DNA of 64,000 bases from Nematostella vectensis (lineage: Eukaryota > Cnidaria > Anthozoa > Actiniaria > Edwardsiidae). The notes under the pieces were generated by a model that had not been told where the DNA came from, ran no database searches, and saw only the letters and a program-made list of their open reading frames with translations. The first letter of the stretch is position 1; each line of letters opens with the position of its first letter. The position numbers were made by a program, and so were the translations under genes. Shown piece by piece: positions 1-11,500 of this stretch. The DNA lies in the NCBI RefSeq assembly GCF_932526225.1, contig NC_064037.1, positions 15,562,601-15,626,600 of the forward strand, read 5' to 3'.

Positions 1-338
1 GTGCTCCAACGCGAACTTCAAAGTGTAGCAAGCCTGTGGAATACCCATCGTATTCGACCCTCAACAAGAAGCAACAGTTCCCCTCCTGGTCGACCCTGCT
101 TTCTTTACCACTATCCCGAGATGACAGGAGGTCAAGAATGCAGGTTTAATGTTGACGCCGATAATTTAGATGTTGCCAGAGAACTTTGCTGCCATGACTT
201 GCCCCAAAATTCATCACCCAACTTTACTGAACTTGCTGAACTGATCATGAGGGAAGAAGGATTAAGAATGCAAGAAAATGGCAATGATGCACGAGCTTTG
301 TATCTTACTCTTATCCAAGAGATTGAAAGAATAATGTA
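1..338 (+). CDS. 3' end of integrase-core (rve-like) transposon-derived protein, partial
   Basis: An open frame enters from the left edge and ends with a TAA at about 336-338. The ~112 residues begin with LQRELQSVASLWNTHRIRP, followed by a GRPCFLYHYPE segment. This matches, from memory of the family, the C-terminal end of the integrase-core proteins common in cnidarian and fish genomes, where a 'LWN-H-IRPS' stretch is followed by 'PSGRP--+Y--P'. The catalytic D,D,E residues lie upstream of the window. An AATAAA at about 611 could be its poly(A) signal. The frame lies opposite to LZTR1 and, if LZTR1 continues leftward, it sits inside an LZTR1 intron. Whether it is a live gene or an old insertion cannot be seen here. 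The apparent start codon is only the window edge. Confidence 0.6.
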
Positions 339-1323
339 ACTTTCTGCTGTTCTCCAGTTTAAATCATTCCGCACAGACGCGAGTAATTTGTTGTACATTG
401 TTACCGCAGCCTATGGAAATAGACTATTCTTACTTTCTTCACTTAAGTAGGCCACTTTGTTTTACTGATAGAAGATACTCCATTACATTTTGTCGGTATT
501 TGCGTTCCAGTTGGACCCAAAAGTTTTTGCACATGGTTCCGGGCCTTCTTAACGCAGCATTGTGTTAGGGAAAATGTCAGACAAGCTTAACGTGATTTTG
601 TTCTTTCTAAAATAAATATTGTTACCACATGGAAACGCAGCGTTTGTTTCTTAAAATTCTTGTGTGCAACGAAGCATATTAGGGAGCAGATTAAAACACT
701 TGCAATTTGGATAAAGGAGGTGACGGTCACCGTCTGATATCCCACACCCCCTCTGATTTTGAACACCTTACTTTTCTTTGTAAGAGTGCTGTTCAAAATC
801 TAAGAGCATTAGATAAAATGATGGGAATTGTTTGATGTGGTTCTCGTCGAATTTAGTTTCATAACTAAGAGCTATTTAAAATTTGTATTTGAATTTTTAA
901 TACATTTTTTTCTAATTCTAGGTGGTAGGCTGCTGTCAACCCCCCCCCCCACCCCTCCCTAAATTGGGTCTAGCCTGAGGGTACCTCTTTTTACCTTTTC
1001 CCTTAGCCTCTCTCCTAATTGCGCTCGTAAAGAATTCAGACAGCGAACGTGAAACTTTCTAATTACGATTCATTCTGAAGACGCTTTGAAATCCAAAACA
1101 ATTCCTTGTAGGCCCACTACGCTTGCTGATTTTCAATATTCATGAATGAAAATGTGTTAACACTCTCACAAGAAATCCGACTAAATTTGGAAGTATGCTA
1201 TGATCTTATTTACCTCACAAACATACAAAATAATGCTGCATATCCTTCAGAGAACAAAACATTGAAGAACGCTACGTACCATAGTACCAATGGAAAAGCG
1301 TTTTTTTGATACAGTGTTCTTGC

Positions 1324-1393
1324 CTTAAAGTGGCCCGCGGGTAATTATTCCAAAGCTGCATTTCTGAAATAATTACCCACGGGCCACCTTAAA
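1324..1393. mobile_element. Short foldback (MITE-like) element
   Basis: Two arms of about 26 bases, starting CTTAAAGTGGCCCGCGGGTA and ending with the near-exact reverse complement, enclose a ~16-base loop. No coding capacity. I did not find a convincing target-site duplication, so the transposon assignment rests on the inverted repeat alone. Confidence 0.5.
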
Positions 1394-1483
1394 TTATACT
1401 GGTTAGAAATGGGTAGAACCCAGGTAGGTACTTTATTTATGGTGAATTATTGTGTCACTGGATGTACATTGGAAAGTAAGGCC

Positions 1484-1652
1484 ATAACTAAAAAAAGATA
1501 AAACTCACGAAAAAAATAAAACTCTCGAAAAAAAATGAAACTCACGAAAAAAATTAACTAACGAAAAAATTAAGTAAAACTCACGAAAAAATATTAAAAC
1601 TCACGAAAAAAAACACAAAACTCACAAAAAAAAAAAGACACGAGAAATTGAA
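1484..1652. repeat. A-rich tandem repeat (AAACTCACGAAAAAA units)
   Basis: About eight imperfect copies of a 15-22 bp unit built on AAACTCACG followed by an A tract of variable length. Confidence 0.7.
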
Positions 1653-2306
1653 AACGTCCTCACGACGCACGAAATAAAATTGCAGTAGGTTTTTCAAACG
1701 TCGCTTCCCGGGCTCCGTAAAATTCAGTTCGAAACATCGCACTCTTATGAAGAATATCTCTCTTTTTTTTACGAGAAATAGAGGTAAGAACCCTAAAAGA
1801 ACACATCAGCTGTGCAATTAAATGTTTTGTTTTTCAAAATTTAGCCAAATTACGCGGGATTACGTGGAAATTTGTGGATTACGCGGATTACGCGAAAAAA
1901 GCCAAATTAGGCGCTTCCGCACAAGCGCGTAATTCCAGAAGCCCTGTAGAAATTTAACAAAGGGTCCAAAGTCATAGCCATGTATTAACTGTTTGCTTGT
2001 GGCCTAGAGCACACGCATGTTCCCACTTATCTATCAATGAAAGAAGCATTAATGGGCAATTTTCAGAATAAAGCTAACCTTCAAAATTAGAGTTACTCAG
2101 GCGATATTTCATTTGCTTTTTAGAGAGATTATCCAAAGGTAGGTAGCTACCAGGGGTGTATCTAGTGCTTCTCAAAGGGGAGCACCAGAAGATAATATTT
2201 CAGCTCCCAAACATTACGAAACTCTATCCTAATGGGACGGAACTCCACATCCCCACCCCCTGGATACAGGACTGATTATGCCCTTGCATAATGATCTGTT
2301 TGGTAC

Positions 2307-5300
2307 CTGTGTAGGTCAGCTGGCAGTGCATTATCTGCAACACCCCCATACACATAGAGATGCCTGTCATATGCAACCATAGTATGCCCATAGCGGCGTT
2401 GAGGGGGAGGGGCGGATCCTCGCAGTAAGTGTGCAGCAGGAATGAGACTCCATCTAAAAAAAAGAGAAGACATATCAACAAATTTTCCAATACCAATAAT
2501 TGGAATGAAGGATGTGTTGATTATTGCTAGAAACGTAGTACAGCATAGTACCTCTATTATTCAGCCACCAACTTAAAATAGAACTGCTCTTAAGGAGTGT
2601 TCATTAAATACACCGAAGGGGGGGGGGGGGGAGATATTTACTCTCAAGACACCTTAAAACTCAGAGCCCTCCTTTCATTGCAAACTTTTTTTTAGTGCCT
2701 CCCCTTTCAGAACCCCAAAATTTTCAGTCCCCCCCCCTTAAAACCTCAAAAAACAAAAAGTCTTTAAATCTGGAAAATGAATACTGCGAAGTTGCCCTCC
2801 TTGTCCAAGTTGCTGATCCAGTCAATTTATCATTATTTCAGAGTCTGACATCTCTTCTTCCAGCTTTAGGTTTGGCCTTCACAATTTCATAATTTTTTTG
2901 CATGTAGAATCATGTAAAATGGTGTAGGGTTGGGTTGCAGGGTGGCAAAGAAAAAGTCACATGGTCAGTTAACTAATTATCTGTTAACTAATAATAAACA
3001 GTATTGGTAAATCCAACTGTTGTATACTGAAAGCTGGATCAGTGAATCCAACTTTCATCTACTGAAAGCTGAAGAATCTATACTATGGTTTTATAAAGAC
3101 AAAAGTATTAAAAAATGGTCACTTGGCTTAATATTCAATCTATATTTGTGCTACAAACTAGATCACATCAGCAAAATCTTAAAGCTGAAAAGTATGGCTC
3201 CTAAAAAATTTAGAGCCCCCCTTTAGAGGACGGGTTTTTTTCGGAGCCACCCCATTTGGTGGCTAAACATTTTCGGAGCCTCCCCTCAATATCTTTCCCT
3301 CCCCTCTTCGGTGTAATTAAAAAACACTCTCTTATTAAGCTCAAAACTGCTATATTATTATTATTATTTATTTATTCTGACCTGTTTTCTTTGAAGCTAA
3401 ATTGGAACATATCATTGGTAATTTTGGCACCACTTTGCCCTGAGAAAACAAACATGCTGTCTCTCGCCACGGCGACAGGAAAGTTACAACATGTTGGTGG
3501 GCGATCTCCATACTGCTGTACCTGCACAGCAACATCATAGTGTGTTAAAGTAGTGGTTAATTGACAGTGTTAATACACAAATAACCCACAAATAGAGCTA
3601 GAGTGTATCAAAGCATGTGAGGAGCTGATTCATGTATTTATCCAGGGTTGTGGCTAGTATGAGGGCAAAGGGAGCATTGAGCAGGCCCTGCCCCACCACA
3701 CCTCTGAAAAGCCTGAATTTTCCCCCTCCCCCTTCCACATCAAAGGAATCACTGGGTAAATGTTGTCATGCTTGCCATGTGTGGCTTTCCGCTGTCCTAC
3801 GGAAACCTTTATCACATACCATCCGCTGGCTTACAGGACTGAATATATGCATGCTATAAACATGGACCACTCCTTCAGTTTGTCTGCTATATGGTATATG
3901 TAGTTCTACTAAGGTGCATAATGATGTTTCCTCCAGTGATGATTTTTCCTCATCACAAGCAAGCTGATTAGAACATTTTGACTGATGTGCTTACTTACAA
4001 CTATGTGAACTTAAAATTCTGCTTGGGAGAACTTTGAATCTATTTTGAATTAGAAAATAATAGGGAAGAACTGAGCTCTCACTGCAAAACAGAAGGCGTC
4101 TGATTGAGATATTGAATACTAAAAAGAACCTGATACTACCTCTTGCCAGTGAGGATTAGCATCAGATAGCTGTATTATCCACATGTCATTCAGCCTTTTA
4201 TTGCCATCATATCCTGCAAATATCCACAGAGTATCTCTGTAAATGGCAGCCCCATGAGCTGATCTTGCAGGTGGCAGCCTAATAGGAAAGAAAAACCAAT
4301 AATTGCTAAGTAGGATGATTGTTGGGTGAGTAAGTGAGTAAGTAAGTGAGTGAGTGAGTGAGTGAGTGAGTGAGTGAGTGAGTGAGTGAGAGAGTGAGAG
4401 AGTGAGTAAGTGAGTGAGTGAGTGAGTGAGTGAGTGAGTGAGTGAGTGAGTGAGTGAGTGAGTGAGTGAGTGAGTGAGTGAGTGAGTGAGTGAGAGAGTG
4501 AGAGAGTGAGTCAGTGAGCGAGCGAGCGAGCGAACAAGTGAGTGGGTGAGTGAGTGAATAAATAATAAGTAGGATGATTGTTGGGTGAGTGAGTGAGTGA
4601 GTGAGTGAGTGAGTGAGTGAGTGAGTGAGTGAGTGAGTGAGTGAGTGAGTGAGAGAAAGAGTGAGTGAGTGAGTGAGTGAGAGAGTGAGTGAGCCAGCAA
4701 GCGAGTGAATGGGTGAGTGAGTGAATAAATAATTTATGTAACAATGCAGAAATATTGAGGTGTACATTCATCAGTTTTGTTATATATCTCCTTTAGTTAC
4801 TGTTACTGACCTGCCTTCAACATTCCATTCAATCCACTGCCCAGCATTAAAGCGGTATTCAAATAGATCATTCTTATTTTGTAAGTTTGAGTTGGAATAA
4901 AGGTCACCTAAAACAAATAAATAAGGTTTATATCTCAGGTAATAATATACTGATATTGCTAAAAGTATTAGAGCATCAGAATTGTCTCTGTTACCTGTGT
5001 AACCACCAAAGATCAACATGCTCTGTCCATATATCACGGCTGAATGGTGGTACCGTGGAGCAGGAGGGGCCCCCTTGGTGACGGCCCTGTCAAGCACACA
5101 AATGATACATAATAAGCTCTTGCTCAAGAGCAGATTCAGAATTTCATAAAGGGGGATGGACATAAGTTATCAGACAATCGTTCTATACAAAACAAACAAA
5201 AAAATTAATGATAATGTTTATTTATTGCTATTGTAATTTGAAGCTAGATTAGATACACCCAGTGTCAGGACAGATAACACTCAAGATATACAATAGATTA

Positions 5301-7140
5301 CATATTCCTCACTGTGGAAAAATTGACAAATAATGTGTTTTTACCAAAAGTCTTCGATTCTTTGATAGTTTCTGATCTAATACTATTAGATAGACTGTAT
5401 ACAACAAGATAAAATACAATTCTTATTATTCCAAGAGGGTGACTTGGCTAAGTATTCTCACAGGGTGATGAAGAGTATTTTCTTGATTCGTGATTGGCTT
5501 AAAATTAAATTCGTAATTCGTGAAAAGCCTAAAAATAAATTCTTGAATCATGTTCGAGTACTCTTTCGTGTTCCGTGATTGGGGTACTTTTACTTTTGTG
5601 ACTCGTGATTTCGCATGGCTAAATTCGTAAAATGTAACCGTAGACACCGATAATTATTAAATCACGAAATTCATGTAAAGAGAGTGACTGCAAAACAGTG
5701 CTCAACTTGACAGGAGCTGTAGTACAATCACTCTGCATCGATTGTAACAGTTTTTTTCGCCATTCATACATTAATATATAGAAGTAAACTTTGATATCAT
5801 TGTTTGTAAGTTTAACTGAGGAGTGGATCAACTGCAGCATTGATCTATGTATATTAAATCATATATTCAGGAGCAAAGCAAAAGTTAAAACCATGGTTCT
5901 TGAAAGCTTCTTATTTTAAATTCGTGATTCATGATGAGAACCCCCTCTTCACCACCTTGCTCTAACTCATGGCCCTCTAGATCTGCCCCTGCTGCTGTTG
6001 TTTGTTTGTTTGTTGTTTTTGATGTTGTTATTGTAAAAACTAGAAACTGACTCACCTGCTCCAAGAGCACTCCTTGATGTCAAATCTCAACATGTCATTC
6101 AGCATTCTTTTACTGCAGTATAAAATGGATTCAAGCCATTAGACATAAAAGGGCAAGAAAATGTCAATGAGATTGGTACAATAAGCACAAGTACGGTAAC
6201 TTTGGTTTGGGCAGGTTTGACATTGGTCTTTGCTACCATTTTCAGCGACAGTGTAGCTCTTACAATACTAATGAATGTGAATGTACATGGTCACTATTGG
6301 TAATTGATTATTTGATTTATAAGACTTGTAACAGTAATCCATGCTTAAAATTAAAATATTTAGTGATAAAATCAAGACTTGGCTCAAAGAACAATACATT
6401 GAGATAGTGTACTGTCTACAGATGAATAGAAAAACTACCTGTCATTTGATCAGGGAAGTGTAAGGAGATGGGATTGCAACTGCACAAATTAAACAATTTC
6501 AATCACACATTCTATGTTTGGGTCCTACAGAGCATCAAAATCTGTGTATTGCTTGTTGAATTTTGATACTTTACACACAAATAACAAAATAGGTCGATAG
6601 CAAGATACCTAAAGCTTCTACATCTGAAAATCAGGGCTTGTTAGAGGTAGTGTTCACGGCAAAATGTGTACTGATGCTTGTAGTGAAAGGCGCGAAACAA
6701 ACATTTCAAACTGCCGTAGCCAATCAGAGTGCACCATTCACCTTTAATACAGTATATTCAGTTGCGATTCCATCTCCTTATACACTTCCCTGATTTGATA
6801 CAGTCTGCTCATTATGTATAATTATTTGCTATGCAAGTATCAGGCTTATAAAACAAATCACCATTTTCTTACCCATTATCACCCCCAAAGACGTACAGTG
6901 CATCACTCCATGCCACAATGGTATGCTTGCTCCGCCTGGGGATCAAAGGGGAGAGAGGGCCACTTAATTAGTCTGGTCACGTAGGCATGGGAAGGAGGGC
7001 ATAATTCAAGAGTAGGTACTTATTTGGGAGTGGCAATAAAACCAGCATGCTTTGAACAAACATTTCCAAATAGTATTGACAGAGGGTGGAGGGGTTAGAC
7101 ATTGACATGGCTCTAAAGAAGGGTTCGGGACTGTGAGTCA

Positions 7141-7214
<74 letters not shown>

Positions 7215-8049
7215 AAAGTGATAATGCACTAATCATTTGAAACCCCCACCCAGGGAAGTGTGGGGATAATATGGGGTTTAGAGCACTTTTGAACAAGAAT
7301 TAATCCCGAGGGAGTGGGGAAATTAACAGTTTTTGACCCCAAGACTTGTCCCCACTATGATGGCTTGGGGACAAATGAATAACATCACAAATATATTTTG
7401 CAAAAGTCATGTCAGTTTCTGGTTTGAGACTCTTTGTCTTCTGTAGCAAGCAATTCCATGTATCAGCATGTGGCAAGCTGTATGGTGAAATGTTAAAAAA
7501 CAATTTGAAATGGTAACTAATGCCAGATGAAGATATTTTCCCATTATTTTGGTAACTATCATTTTCATAGTTTTTAGTACAAATGTACCCACTGAAGTGT
7601 ACTGGCTTTGAAAGATAAAGGCTTATTTCAGATGAATTGTTCTCAGGTAATTGCCTATAGTTTGCATCCCGAGGGGTAGGGGCATTTGACTGCAAGGGGG
7701 TGAGGCTTTTCTCTATTTTGTACAGGGTCAAAGACTAATCCCCCACCCTTGCCCGGGACCATGGGGGGGGGGGGGGGGGGGGGGGGGTAGGGGGTTCAAT
7801 TGACAAGTGCATAAGGAGTGGAGTGAATATTAAGAAACAATCTGTACCCACTATTTGCATCTCCCCTACAATAATGGTTAAAGAAACCCCCAACTTATCT
7901 GCCTTTTTCTTGTTCCATTTACATACGTATTTGACTCACTTTGCTCCCACAAACTCGTCACAATCCGGCATTTTTTTCCATCGGTTAGATTTCTCAAATG
8001 GACCAAAATCCAGCGACAGTGTGTCAATCACTTCAGCTGCGTCTTCCAT
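2307..8049 (-). CDS. LZTR1: Leucine-zipper-like transcriptional regulator 1 (kelch part), 5' eight exons
   Basis: Coding exons, 5' to 3' on the minus strand: 8049-7940, 6935-6873, 6112-6056, 5086-4995, 4907-4811, 4278-4140, 3521-3382, 2453-2307. All junctions are GT-AG and keep frame, giving ~281 residues from the ATG at 8049. The product follows vertebrate LZTR1 closely: [119 protein letters not shown]...[13 protein letters not shown]. These are successive kelch blades with the GG and aromatic signature residues. In vertebrates LZTR1 is a CUL3 substrate adaptor that ubiquitinates RAS-family proteins such as RIT1. The two C-terminal BTB/BACK modules are absent from the window; exon 8 ends in phase 2 with a good donor, so the gene should continue leftward. 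Head to head with the Sel1-repeat gene. Confidence 0.93.
4323..4730. repeat. GAGT/GTGA tetranucleotide microsatellite in LZTR1 intron
   Basis: Two long (gagt)n blocks with interruptions, separated by a repeated spacer containing 'aagtaggatgattgttgggtgag', so the array is partly duplicated as a larger unit. It starts ~45 bp from the exon boundary at 4278. Minus-strand frames through it (LTHSLTHS...) are artefacts of the repeat. Confidence 0.95.
7143..7206. repeat. (TA)n microsatellite
   Basis: About 30 uninterrupted TA dinucleotides inside LZTR1 intron 1. Confidence 0.98.
7764..7787. repeat. Poly-G run
   Basis: A run of 20+ G bases, nearly uninterrupted, in LZTR1 intron 1. Shorter runs occur at ~9910, ~2620, ~37320, ~53300 and ~55020. 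Confidence 0.9.
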
Positions 8050-8536
8050 CTTGAAGGCTGGCCTCTGATTTGATGCCTTGATGTTGCTCATACTTGCAGT
8101 AGTTGTACCGTAGAAGATACCTTTATCTGTAATAGATGCAGAAGGAACGAGCCCCAGTGAAATGGTCTCACGTTTTGGTCATTTTAGAAGACTTGTAGCT
8201 AACACAACTTCAAAAGTAGTAAACGGAACTCGAGAGGACTGAGCCCATTTGGGTGGTTATGAGATTTTCGAGAGCTTCTATTTAACACATCACATCTTCT
8301 CTTCCTCGTTTCTCTCGATTTCCGATTTGACAACCTGCCCCGGTTTATACGAGTTTGGCATTTATAACAAGCCTTTCTATTGGTTCTTTTTATAACTTGT
8401 CCAATTGAAATCGATGTTAGAAACAACATCAGCATGACGTCATTTGTTTTTGAGCTAAAAAGCCAATCAAATGTGGCGTTAGAAATTTTGTCCTCCGACC
8501 GTTATCTGAGGGAAGCTGGTACGAGATTTAGACAAA
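8050..8536. promoter_or_regulatory. Divergent promoter region LZTR1 / Sel1-repeat gene
   Basis: Start codons of two oppositely oriented genes are 487 bp apart (8049 minus, 8537 plus), with no other gene between. The spacer holds a perfect palindromic CRE/ATF octamer TGACGTCA at 8435-8442, about 95 bp before the plus-strand ATG. No TATA box is evident. This is the arrangement of a bidirectional promoter; use of the CRE is inference. Confidence 0.6.
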
Positions 8537-11500
8537 ATGGCGGCTCGGTTGAGCCGGGTTTTGCACTTACGAAATAAAGCGCTATTTTCGGGCATACGGC
8601 GCCTTGCTCAATGGGAAACTTTACAAAGTAATGGTCCATTAAGGCAATATTGTGTTCGCACTGTTTTATACGAAAAGGCCCAGGCTGTCAGGTATTCAAA
8701 AGCAAAGACGTGGATCACAAACCATGGAATTCACGACGCCTACATTGTGACATGTCAAAGGAGTATTACAACTTTTTCACGAGCAAATGACTCAAGCATC
8801 GACAAAGAGCAGGTTTTAGGCAAGCGTTACTGTGACCATTAACTCCAACTTTTTTATTATCTTTGCCCGCATTCCCCTTCCTCCGCATAGGTTAGTTGAA
8901 CCCCCCTCCCCCCCCCCTCCCCCGAGGGCCGTAGCAGGGGGTGGGGCAGTGGGGGCATGTGCCCCCCCCCAATATTTGAAAAAAAATATACGAGAAAATG
9001 ATCTGTAGTGGCGTGGCTGTGCCCCCGATATTTTCTTAATGTTTTTGTATTGTGCCCCTACAACACAGGCCTCCTATGGGACAGCCCCCTCCCAACTATC
9101 TGAAAACATATTCTGAATAATATATCTTCAGTCCCCCTAGCAGCTGATACAATATTCTTTTTATTGCTAATTAGTATAAATCTACTCACATACTATCACG
9201 AATCCTGCAATTTGATTGGCTACCGTACTCACTATCTATTGAGCGATAGATAGCGAGTAGCGAAAAAACTGAGTTTTTCGCAAAAACAACATAAATTTTT
9301 ATTAAAATCATCAGTTATTCGAAGAAAGTATGCAAGTAGATACTAAAACAATTAGACTATGCGTCCTCGTTTTCTATGAGTCACATACGCCCCTTGTTGA
9401 CTATCTTTTGACTCAGAGAAATCTCGAACTCGTAGTCTAATTGTTAAGTATAATTTCCATTCACTTCTCCCATTTACCTTTGATTGCAATTTCATTTTTG
9501 CCCCTAACCTACAAGTAGGGCTTTGCCGGTGAGTAAATTGGATCTGGCACTTGTCCCTAGGCAAATGGAACTGGAGATTCTGATTCTGTAAGAATCACAC
9601 AAGCCAGTGAAATATTACACAAGTCATTTAAAACCCCACCTCCATGGTCCTAGAGAAGGGTGGGGATTTGGTTTTAACCCTGAACAAAACTGATAAAAGC
9701 AACCACCCCCTTAGGAAAAACTCCAGTCAAGTTTCGTAACCCCTCAGGGTACAACTACTTGACGATAAGCCATCTGTAATGAGCCAGTGCTCTTGGGTCA
9801 TTTTTTTGTTTGAGTCAAAAACTGTCAATTCCACCACCACCCCCTCAGGACAGATTCTTGTTGTTCAAAAGTACTCACCATTTTAACCAACTCCTCACTG
9901 GGACCATAAGGGGGGGGGGGGGGGTAAATGACAAGTGGATACAGGGAAGGTTAGTGATTTTCACATGCATGGTAACAATTTTACAAAAACTTCCAGACAC
10001 AATAGATCCGCCAAACATTTGTGAAATGGATTGAATTTAGGCTTGGCATCATTGTTTACGAATACCTAATTTTTAATGACGTCATCAAGCGATGACATCA
10101 TCACACGACTTCACAACAGAAAAATTCTATAATTTAAGCTGTTAAAGTTTAAACATTTTTGTGAGGGTGGTGCCTACAAAGTAACTTATTAGTTTTGAAT
10201 TCTGCCAAATAATAAAATTTCGCTAAGTAAAGAGATATGTCCCAACACCCTTTAGATAGTCCTTCTCTATGCTCCACTTAATTGTGTTCTCTGGCATTTA
10301 TGCCTTACTAAGTGTTGTGTTTTAAGATAACTGTTTTCCCACTCAGTTCTGTATTCTGGTTGAAACTATTGCTTTAACTCTGCAGATTATAAAAGTATTC
10401 CCAGGCTTGTCCAGGAGAGCTTGGCAAATAAAGGTCATAAAGATGATGTTATCCAGAGCCAAATAGCCATTCTCAATAAACTGATGCAAGTCAGAGAGAA
10501 AACAGCAAATATTGATGCTGTCAAGGAAATGACAGACAAATGTAAGTTTTAATCTAATGAAATATATGGCCAGGCAAGCAAATAGTACTAAATGTAACAC
10601 TCTGTTTTCATTTGTAAAAAAAATAAAATGCTAGTTTTCACCAGGACGTAATGAGCAAGTGTAATGATAGAATTTTTTTCATACTTAAAACCAAGCATAA
10701 AAAATAAAATTCTTATATAATTAGATTCTTCTTCTGTTTAACTGGTTCAAACTTGTTTGTGGCTTGCATTTAATCTACAGTAGTTTTTGCATGCCAGCTA
10801 CAATAAAAGCGCAATAGCTCCTTATTCCTTGGATCCGACTCCATGCTATACACTCACCAACCACAAGGTTCACATCTCCTTGTAAATTTATAGAAATTGA
10901 AAAGTTTTATCAAATACTCCTAATTTCAGTGCCTGATAAACTGGTATATGAGCTTGCTGCCACCGTCTTTGGTCTTTCATCCATTGGTAAGTTGCCTATA
11001 AATATTGAGAATTTGAGATGTACTGTGCTGATGTTTGTATGTTTGTGGACACAGTTGGTGAGGATGCTATTGCAATGTCTGCTCCTCTTTTCCGATTTGC
11101 TAGCTTGGCCGGCAACACTGATGCAAAGTACACATATGCCAAGCTCCTGCAATTAGGTAGGTATTACAAGCTCCAGCTCTTCTTTTCTATCACCCTGAGG
11201 AAGGCTGTTGTACACAGCCGAAATATAGGTGCTGTTGACCATAACAAAGTGTTATGATTAAGTGTCTCTTGCTATTAGTTAAATTGTATCGAGAATCTAG
11301 TTTTGACAACACAAAGAGATGCTTGTGATTTATTAATATTTATTCTTATTTATATTGAAATACAGTATAATAAGACTGCTTTCTCTGTTTTCTCTGTAAG
11401 GCGAGGGTGTCAGTCCGGATCCAATAGAGGCAGGAAAAATGTTCAAAGAGCTTGCAGAAAAGGGTCACCCGTTTGCACAGGTAACCACAAGGACAATTTT

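Larger units (their letters stand above)
340..2306. other. Gene-free stretch with degenerate repeats (left of LZTR1 exon 8)
   Basis: I see no exon here on either strand. It holds A-rich tandem copies of an AAACTCACGAAAAAA unit (about 1484-1652), a small inverted-repeat element (1324-1393) and a 'ttacgcggattacgcg' type low-complexity patch near 1850-1900. The missing LZTR1 C-terminal exons were looked for on the minus strand and not found, so they are presumably further left. Confidence 0.6.

Noticed and set aside
4119-4771. Minus-strand LTHSLTHS frames of up to 193 codons
   Set aside because: GAGT microsatellite; only the last part (4140-4278) is a true LZTR1 exon.
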